A stretch of DNA of 64,000 nt, from positions 5,456,001 through 5,520,000 of the forward strand of contig JAGPXD010000002.1 in assembly GCA_020746995.1 (NCBI GenBank), given 5' to 3'. The notes below the pieces were generated by a model. The model was not told the DNA's origin and did no database searches. It saw only the letters and a program-made list of their open reading frames with translations. Origin of the DNA: Plectosphaerella cucumerina (Eukaryota > Ascomycota > Sordariomycetes > Glomerellales > Plectosphaerellaceae). Below, piece by piece: positions 57,395 to 64,000 of the stretch (its first letter is position 1; the number at the start of each line of letters is the position of its first letter). The position numbers and the translations under genes were made by a program.

Positions 57395-58198
57395 GCGGCA
57401 GAGGTCGTGGACATGCAAATGTCAGGACGCGAAGAGCCCCCATGAGCCGAAAACGTGGGCACAATCCCATGTTCTGCTCATGGCGGGAACGACGGAGGAC
57501 GGAGTAAAGAAAACAAAACCAAGGGGAACACGAAAAGAACACAAAATAAGACGGCGGCTCGCGACAACAACAACCACGGGCCTGCAACCCATCTTCCTAT
57601 GATACCACGGAGGGCATCCATCACCCTCACATACGATTTTTCTCCTTCTTCACTTCTTTTGCCTCGAAGAGTCGTCGCCGGCCTGCCGTGGTAACCCCTA
57701 TTTTTCTACCTCCCATATCCTTGGCGCACAATATCCATTTTCAGCAAACCTTTCCTTTGTCAGTATGTTGCCGAGGGGGCCGAGGGACTGATGTCGAGCA
57801 CACCCGATCCGGTCCGTCGGTGCTTGATGCCTCGGGCAGTGCGTGCCTATAACGGCGTTGGTGGTGGAGCGACTGTGGCGGTGATGCCGAGCGCGGCGTG
57901 GAGGGATGGCGGTTAGGGTCGGGCAACCTGTTTATAGAGCTTCCAGGCGACTTTGCCTTGTATACCATGCCGATGATTGTCCACTTGCACTTGCCCTCTT
58001 ATGCTGTCTCGTCCGTCTCGTCGTAATGATCACGCACAGGAAATTTGTGAGTTGCCACCAGGCATGAATCACTCATGGTACGCAGTGATCCCACGTAGAC
58101 AATCGTATTATTCGTCTCGGCATTACAAAGGGGACTATTTGAATACAGAAAGATACAAACGGCAACGCTAGCAGGCTTGCTGAGGTGCTAAAACCAAC
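57395..58198. other. Convergent spacer
   Basis: This holds the 3' flanks of OPI1 and the membrane-protein gene, AT-richer near 58020-58160. No gene is visible. Confidence 0.6.
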
Positions 58199-59452
58199 CT
58201 ATGAGCGAAGCAGCGGGGTCTGCTCGCCAACACCCTCACCGGCTTCAGTCTCGACATGTGCCTCTTGATTCGTGCTGGCGTCAATATCCTCGTCGTTGTG
58301 GCGGCGAATGACGCGCTCGCGCAGGATCCAGCCGATACACACGCCAGCGCCGGGCCCCAGCAGAACGGTGGCGCCAATGGCACCAAGAAGGGCGAGCCAT
58401 CCAGCCTCGACGAAGAGCGAGTAGACAGTAATGACGAAGATTGCGCCCCAGTTGACGGCTTCGTAGCCCAGAACGGCGCGGGTGACGGACTTGCTGTCGT
58501 CGCGGCGGGTGAGAGACCAGATCAGGGCGACGTGGGCCGCGAGAGAGAGGAGGACTGGGACGGCGTAGACGAGGGCGAGGGCGGGGCGGTTGGACTCGAG
58601 GTCGAGAGACTTGGTACCGCGGCGGCGGGGGGTGGTCTCAACCTGGGTGCCCTGCCAGCGGGCGTCGAGGCGCTTGACGACGAGGAGGAGGAGGTAACGG
58701 AGCAGAATGACCCAAACGGGGAAGAATAGCCAGACTGTGATGGGTGCGGTGGAGCGCCAGACGAGAACCAGGGCCGCGGGAAGGGCGAAGCCGATGATGA
58801 CAGCGTCGGAGACGGCAAGTGCATCAGCTGCAGTGCGGAGGCGGCGACGGCGGAGGGCCTGGCGCTTCTTGGAACGGACATCGGCGTCGACGGCTTCTTC
58901 TTCTGTAGCGGAGCGTCGACCGCTGGCGGCATCATCGTCGGCGTCGACCGTGTCGGCGGGCGCCTCGCCGAGGTTGATACGGCGGACCTCGCGGGCAGTG
59001 GTGACGATCCACCCAGCAGCAATGAAGATGAAGACATACGGCCCGCCTCCGATATGGACGAGGATCCAGAGCAGGCCGAGACGGCGGAGGTAATCCCCCG
59101 CGGGACCGGCGACGAGGCGCGCCGATTCGAGATAGGTGACGGTCAGGAGGGCGGCTGTGAAGGCCCAGATGGTGGCCATGACGGCGAGGCCGCGGGTGGA
59201 GGCGACGGCATATTCGAAGAAGGAGACGGCAAAGCAGGAGAGGGGGCCGAAGAAGGGGACGGAGCGGGAGAGGGAGGGGTGGAGGGAGTGGGCGTGGCAG
59301 CGGGAGTAGAGGAGGGGGACTTCGAGGAAGTTGTCGCTGCTGAGGATGAGGAGGCAGGCGATGGCGATGATGGGGAGGGGTGTGAGGATTACTTTGAGGG
59401 GGGAGGAGCGGATGGGGGCCCTGGTGAGGGCGATGGGGAGGCGGACGGCCAT
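58199..59452 (-). CDS. Uncharacterised multi-pass membrane protein (about 9 TM) with C-terminal dileucine-type tail
   Basis: This intronless gene encodes 417 residues. Hydrophobic segments are visible around ILTPLPIIAIACLLILSS, FFGPLSCFAVSFFEYAVA, LAVMATIWAFTAALLTVTYL, WILVHIGGGPYVFIFIAAGWIV, AVIIGFALPAALVLVW, ITVWLFFPVWVILLRYLLLLV, LALVYAVPVLLSLAAHVALIW, WGAIFVITVYSLFV and LALLGAIGATVLLGPGAGVCIGW. A charged loop with Asp/Glu and Arg/Lys clusters lies between TM4 and TM5. The tail is acidic and ends EQTPLLRS, a dileucine-like signal that in fungi often routes proteins to the vacuole. I recognise no named family or catalytic motif. Confidence 0.8.
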   Translation of the reverse strand: MAVRLPIALTRAPIRSSPLKVILTPLPIIAIACLLILSSDNFLEVPLLYSRCHAHSLHPSLSRSVPFFGPLSCFAVSFFEYAVASTRGLAVMATIWAFTAALLTVTYLESARLVAGPAGDYLRRLGLLWILVHIGGGPYVFIFIAAGWIVTTAREVRRINLGEAPADTVDADDDAASGRRSATEEEAVDADVRSKKRQALRRRRLRTAADALAVSDAVIIGFALPAALVLVWRSTAPITVWLFFPVWVILLRYLLLLVVKRLDARWQGTQVETTPRRRGTKSLDLESNRPALALVYAVPVLLSLAAHVALIWSLTRRDDSKSVTRAVLGYEAVNWGAIFVITVYSLFVEAGWLALLGAIGATVLLGPGAGVCIGWILRERVIRRHNDEDIDASTNQEAHVETEAGEGVGEQTPLLRS

Positions 59453-60840
59453 GCTGTGTATGCCGAGGGTTGGAGGTTTTATATTTTCGATGTTTCTGGC
59501 TCGGGCTCGGTGCTTGATGGTGGACGAGGTGAAGCTGGCCGTGGTGATGGCGAGGCGACGTTGGGGATGGTCGCGGACGCGGTTGGATCACGAGGGGAAG
59601 GATCATGAGGTCGATGGAGGTGAGGTGAGATGCGAGTGACGTGCAGAGCTTCGAGATGAGCAGGCTGATTGGCGGGATTGGGACCGGGGTTGAGGCGGTC
59701 CGGCGCAGCTGGCAGAGCGTGAGCCAGGTGGCAGGCTAGTACTAGTACCCGGCGCCGTCCAGGGGCTGGCGGGTGAGATCCTCAGGGGGGACAATCCACT
59801 GTCACTCCTCTGTATTTTCTAGGTGGTCACTCAAGATGGAACTGTCAACCACCTCACATCTAATGCGATGTACTTGAAACTTGAACCACATTCTCAAACT
59901 AATCTTCCATTCATGAGGATGTATATTATGCCCTGAATTCCTCCCATGAACCATGCCATATCATGATTATTCCGTTCGACTTGGCCTCGCTGCATGTCGG
60001 CGATGCCACACCGAGCCGTTCGCTGTCCTGTCACACCGCTCCCAGCTTGCCACGACCACAAACCAGTCCATGAGCTGACCTCGGAACGCCCGCCAACACC
60101 CCAGGTTTGCCGCCAGCACCTGGTAATCCTACAGGAACCAGTGACACACACAAGCTCCTGCCACCCGGCTGGCCAGCATGGTCCTATCTCTGCATGGCAT
60201 GACGCCCCTCCATCCTTCCCTCGACTATCCCGTCCGGGGCAGCGGGGAAGCGATAGGTCTCTGAACTCACCTCCGACAGGTGGAACATGATCCTTTGATA
60301 CGAGTGTAGGCCAGTCCGTGGCACGTCGACCTGACAGGCTGGACGGACGCCCACGTGGCGCGTTCTCGCCCTCTTTCTCTTCCGATCGCAAGCCTCGAGG
60401 TCGAGGGAGCAGGGCCTCGCCACACCAGGACCCCGGCGCCCGCCCTTCCGTCGCGGCTCAAAGCAGGGCGCGCGGACTGGCAGCGGCAGTAGTACCTGCA
60501 TTGCCCTCTGCGTTATCTCTGCCGCCACCACCTCGACCTAGCAGCGGTGACAGGCCCGAGACCCTTGCAGGCCGTCACGTCACATCCCATGTTCGGGTCG
60601 GACCGGCCTTGATGTCCTGGGCGAAAGAGCGACAAACAGCTCAGGGGAGGAGGGGGGGTGAAGCTATTCAGAGCTCGCTTCATCAGTGAGCTGCTCCTCG
60701 CCATCTCCTGTTTTTGTTCATAGCTTGCTTCCGCCCATTGCCTTGCTCGTACACGTCCTGGTGCTCGCCCTATTACTAGATCATCCCGAACTGCTCAAAC
60801 ATCACTATCGTACACAGTTCAGACCTCACAGCCCAGCACA
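59453..60840. other. 1.4 kb divergent spacer
   Basis: This holds the promoters of the membrane protein and the dehydrogenase. The last 130 bases are a CT-rich leader with an ACAATGG start context. No further gene is seen. Confidence 0.55.
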
Positions 60841-62110
60841 ATGGCGGAGCCCTTCAACACGCCGTATCCGCCCAGCACCCCGATCCCCGCCTCAACCCCG
60901 CGCTCAACCTCGCCCGCGGTCCCGCGGTCCGGCCCCTCCACGCCGCCCGCCGCCGCCGTCCTTCCCCCCATCGCCACGGCCCTCGACCCCGCCCCGGGCC
61001 CGACCTCGACCACCCGCAAGCCCATCGTCCTGCACATCGGCGACCCCGTCAGATACAACCCCGACACCTACGCCCTCTTCTCCTCATCCTTCCACGTCAT
61101 CCGCCCCTCAACCCAGGAGCGCCAGCGCGATGAATTCAGGCGCGCTCTCTCCGAAGGCCGCTGGGGCGACTTTGACGCCATCTTCCGTCCCTTCTGGGGC
61201 ACCGGCGGTGAGATGGGCCAGTGGGACGACGAGCTCATCGCCCTTCTCCCCAAGAGCGTCAAGGTCTTCGCCAGCGCCGGCGCGGGCTTTGACTGGGCCG
61301 ACGTGAAGCTGCTCGGCGAGCGAGGTGAGCCGAACCAACCCCTCCGCTCCCCTGACTCCCTACTGACTCCTCTCAGGCATCATCTACTGCAACTCAGGCC
61401 TCGCAGCCGCAGACGCCGTCGCAGACTTCGCCATGGCCATGATCATCTCCACCTTCCGCCACATCCCCTGGTGCGCCTCCGCCGCCGCAGCAGACCCGTC
61501 CACCTTCCAGGACTGCCACGCCCGCGCCACCGCCGTCTCCCATACCCTCCGCGGCCAAACCCTGGGCCTCATCGGCCTTGGCAACATCGGCGCCGGCATC
61601 GCCGCCCGCGCCCATCACGGGTTCGCCATGAAGATCCACTACCACGACATCTTCCGCAAGCCCGAGTCCGTCGAGGCCTCACTCGGCGCAGTCTTCCATC
61701 CTACCCTCCACGAGCTCATCGCCGCCTCCGACTGCGTCGTCCTGTGTACCCCTTCGCCTGGGCGAGGCGTCCGCGTCATCTCTGCCCCTGAGCTGGCCCA
61801 CTTCCGTCCCGGCTCCCGTTTCGTCAACATTGCCCGCGGACCTCTTGTCGATGAGGACGCCCTGGCAGACGCCTTGGATGCCGGTATCCTCAGTAGTGTT
61901 GCCCTCGACGTCCACGATGATGAGCCTCACGTACACCCCCGACTCAAGGCTCTGGCAGGCACAAAAGCCCTACTGACGTGCCACAATGCCGGGGGCACCG
62001 TCGAGACCCACGCTGGCTTTGAGGAGCTGAGCATGCGGAACATCATGGCGGTTCTGGGTGGTGGCGAGCCTCTGACCCCTGTGAACCTTGAGCACGTGAA
62101 GCAAGTCTGA
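60841..62110 (+). CDS. D-isomer-specific 2-hydroxyacid dehydrogenase
   Basis: Exons are 60841-61324 and 61377-62110, giving 405 residues. The first 60 residues are a Pro/Ser/Thr-rich extension. The NAD(P)-binding Rossmann motif is GLIGLGNIGAGIA. Catalytic residues follow the family pattern: Arg in NIARGPLVDE, Glu in LDVHDDEP, and His in TCHNAGGT. The enzyme reduces a 2-oxoacid (glyoxylate, hydroxypyruvate or a mandelate-like acid) with NAD(P)H. The substrate cannot be read from the sequence. It most resembles fungal D-mandelate-dehydrogenase-like or glyoxylate-reductase-like proteins. The N-terminal extension is not an obvious targeting signal. Confidence 0.93.
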
Positions 62111-62309
62111 AAGTGCAGTAATTGTTTGTTGCCGACAAGTGTAGAGCCAGGAACATACATATTCGGATGGGTATAGCTACCACTCGTCTTCATTGCCGTA
62201 TTCAGAACAGCTGGTACCCTGAACTCGTGCTCATAACCATGCTCGTACACTCTCCGTCCCTGTCCAAGCCAAAACGCCTCGCTCCGTGTCATCATACCAG
62301 ACCATCACA

Positions 62310-63962
62310 TCACGCCTTTGGCTTCTTTCTAACCAGCCCCGCGGTGAGTACGTTGACCTTGCTCGGCTCCTCCTTGCCAGCCTCAGCCTCGGCCTCTGGC
62401 CGCTTGCGCTTCACCAGGCCCGAGAGGTTGTTGACGGCACCCGACGAGGACGTCGCAGCCTCAATCTTAGCCGGCAGCGCCTGCTGGCCTGTGACTTCGA
62501 GATCCCACGCCTCGCCGAGGCCTACCTCCTTGATCCAGCGCTTCATGCTTCCGACGGCCAAACCGAGGTTGGCAAAGTCAAGGTGGAGGAGGAGCTCCAC
62601 TGAACGCTTGTAGTCGTTCTCCGAGATGATCTTCTGGCCACGGCCCTCGGGGGGCCAAAAGTAGTACGGGCTCGTAACCGGCTGCTGTAGGAGGTAGTTC
62701 TTCTGCCTAGTCTTAATGCGGGGTTGCCGGGACCGGATCTTGCCCGTGAGGCGCTTCTTTTTCTTCTTCTTGCTCTTCAGCTCGCGCCCCGGCTTACTGG
62801 GTGACCCGTCCGCAGTTGGGTTGACGGGGAAAAGCTTCCGCGGGGTCGTCAGAGGGGTCGTCACCGACAAGGTCCGCTGCGTCTTCGGGGTGCTGGGGGC
62901 CTCCTGTGATTCAGGTGCGTGGAAGGATGCGCTGGGGGTTGGGATTTGCGTTGGGGTGCTCGGTCGCTTCTCCTGGCCCTTGGGGTCAAAAACGACCCAA
63001 ATGAACCCCGTGAGTCTGCCGCTGGAGCACTCCTGTCGGTAGGCCAGCATGTCCCAGAACTGATCAAGAGATCTGATGCTCTTCCACATGCCGGTCGTCC
63101 GCATGGCCTTGGACTTTGCCGCCTCCTCGTCGAGCTCATCCCGGTAGCGCGACTTCGGATCGTCGGGATACCGCGGGATGAGACACCTTGGAGGTATCCA
63201 GTCGAATTCCCGGGTATAGTGCGACACCCTCCTCAGCGCATCCTGAAGTTCCCAGCGTGATGCGCTTCCTGAAGCCCGAGGGAGGAACGCCCTCGTCTCG
63301 TACTTGTCCTGTCCCGGGACGACCAGGTATCCCATTGTACTGCCCCATGCGCCAAGCTTGCCGGTGGGAGGGTCTTGCAGCAGCGGATCCAGCACCCTAC
63401 ACCACCACTTGACCAGGCCCCTATCGTCCAGGACGTGCTTCGACTTATTCTTGATACTGCCGGGGAAGAGGTATTGGTCCTGGGCGCGCGCGAACAGGTT
63501 GACGACTGATTGGATATCCTTGCGACGACGATGTTGAATGAGATGCGACAAGAATGCGCCGCACACGGCCCTAATTGGCGACGGCGTGCCTTTAGGCAGG
63601 TCCAGTAGAGAGAGGTAGCCTGTCGAGTCCGCCTTGGAGACGAAGAAGGTGCTCGAGTGGGCGGTTGTGAAGATTAGGACCTCGATTGCCATGACGGGTA
63701 CTGGTGTCGGGGCGCCTCCGTTTTGTTCGACAGCTGATGTCTGCTCATGTTTCGCGTCGATGGTCAGGGTGAGGAAGTGGCTCTCGCAGTACGTCTTGTC
63801 GTCTCGTTCACCCGGTGGGGCTGAGCAGAGGGCGTTCGTCTTGGTCGGGGGAGTCGAAACATGATAGATTCCGAACTTGTAGCCCTTTGGAAGTACTCGT
63901 GATAGCCTCTCGATGAGCGATTTGCTCGGAGTTGTCGGCGGGCCGCGGGCGGGTGTCGACAT
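62310..63962 (-). CDS. RTT109: Histone H3 lysine-56 acetyltransferase Rtt109
   Basis: This single exon encodes 550 residues. The fungal-specific Rtt109 fold is recognisable from LSRVLPKGYKFGIYHVSTPP, from the block FDWIPPRCLIPRYPDDPKSR followed by YRDELDEEA, and from FWDMLAYRQECSSGRLTGFIW. Later blocks are YYFWPPEGRGQKIISENDY and LLLHLDFANLGLAVGSMKRWI. A disordered Ser/Thr/Pro insert and a poly-lysine run (KSKKKKKKR) separate the two halves, as in other Pezizomycotina. The enzyme acetylates newly made H3 (K56, K9, K27) with Asf1 or Vps75 during replication and repair. The start ATG is 38 bases from the window edge, so its promoter is outside. The C-terminus (GLVRKKPKA) is basic and nuclear-signal-like. 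Confidence 0.95.
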   Translation of the reverse strand: MSTPARGPPTTPSKSLIERLSRVLPKGYKFGIYHVSTPPTKTNALCSAPPGERDDKTYCESHFLTLTIDAKHEQTSAVEQNGGAPTPVPVMAIEVLIFTTAHSSTFFVSKADSTGYLSLLDLPKGTPSPIRAVCGAFLSHLIQHRRRKDIQSVVNLFARAQDQYLFPGSIKNKSKHVLDDRGLVKWWCRVLDPLLQDPPTGKLGAWGSTMGYLVVPGQDKYETRAFLPRASGSASRWELQDALRRVSHYTREFDWIPPRCLIPRYPDDPKSRYRDELDEEAAKSKAMRTTGMWKSIRSLDQFWDMLAYRQECSSGRLTGFIWVVFDPKGQEKRPSTPTQIPTPSASFHAPESQEAPSTPKTQRTLSVTTPLTTPRKLFPVNPTADGSPSKPGRELKSKKKKKKRLTGKIRSRQPRIKTRQKNYLLQQPVTSPYYFWPPEGRGQKIISENDYKRSVELLLHLDFANLGLAVGSMKRWIKEVGLGEAWDLEVTGQQALPAKIEAATSSSGAVNNLSGLVKRKRPEAEAEAGKEEPSKVNVLTAGLVRKKPKA

Positions 63963-64000
63963 GGCGAAGGAAGTGGTGCTCTATTTGATGTGGGTGTTGG

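Noticed and set aside
1..64000. Secondary-metabolite cluster, transposon, RIP-mutated block or CRISPR array
   Set aside because: There is no PKS, NRPS, terpene synthase or P450 set, no transposase or reverse transcriptase frame, no AT-rich tract with mutated repeats, and no regularly spaced repeats.

Overview
The window is GC-rich nuclear DNA of a filamentous ascomycete, most probably a Sordariomycete. The evidence is short introns (mostly 43-120 bp) with GTRNGT donors and CTNAC branch points, codons biased to C or G at the third position, gene spacing of 0.2-4 kb, and a gene set of Pezizomycotina families: a HIS4/his-3 trifunctional enzyme, an Opi1-like regulator, LCL2, an FTA2-like protein, a But2-domain secreted protein and a PAN-bearing AA5 copper radical oxidase. 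I saw no transposon, no AT-rich RIP-like block, no CRISPR array, no rRNA and no convincing tRNA. The genus cannot be fixed by eye.

Layout. 1-9 kb: the 3' part of a phytanoyl-CoA dioxygenase-family gene, UDP-GlcNAc pyrophosphorylase, a GH36 raffinose-synthase-like gene and the beta subunit of mitochondrial processing peptidase. 9-18 kb: a large NACHT/ankyrin STAND (NLR-like) gene converging on a secreted AA5 copper radical oxidase, then 1.6 kb without a clear gene. 18-25 kb: the trifunctional HIS4 gene divergent from TAF9, then a lipin-type phosphatidate phosphatase. 26-34 kb is more accessory: a PD-(D/E)XK-like protein, an FTA2/kinase-like protein, a C2H2 zinc-finger protein and a But2-domain secreted protein. 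33.5-37.8 kb has no supportable gene. 37.8-47.3 kb: protein phosphatase inhibitor 2, LCL2 and mitochondrial ribosomal protein bL27m (divergent pair), a C2H2-plus-cupin protein, a class II aldolase and a SET-domain methyltransferase. 47-58 kb: a long spacer with a possible orphan ORF, an orphan gene, AP-1 mu, a 3.5 kb spacer and an Opi1-like gene. 58-64 kb: a multi-pass membrane protein, a D-2-hydroxyacid dehydrogenase and RTT109.

The genes are independent housekeeping loci in mixed orientation, not a biosynthetic cluster. The only functional pairing I see is lipin and Opi1, which in yeast act on the same phosphatidic-acid signal. The more unusual loci are the NLR-like gene (9.8-13.9 kb), the two fast-evolving-looking genes at 26.5-30.1 kb, the zinc-finger/cupin protein at 42-44 kb, the upstream ORFs before OPI1, and a few possible orphan ORFs. 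All splice sites were placed by eye from donor, branch-point and acceptor sequences plus reading-frame continuity. No database search was possible.
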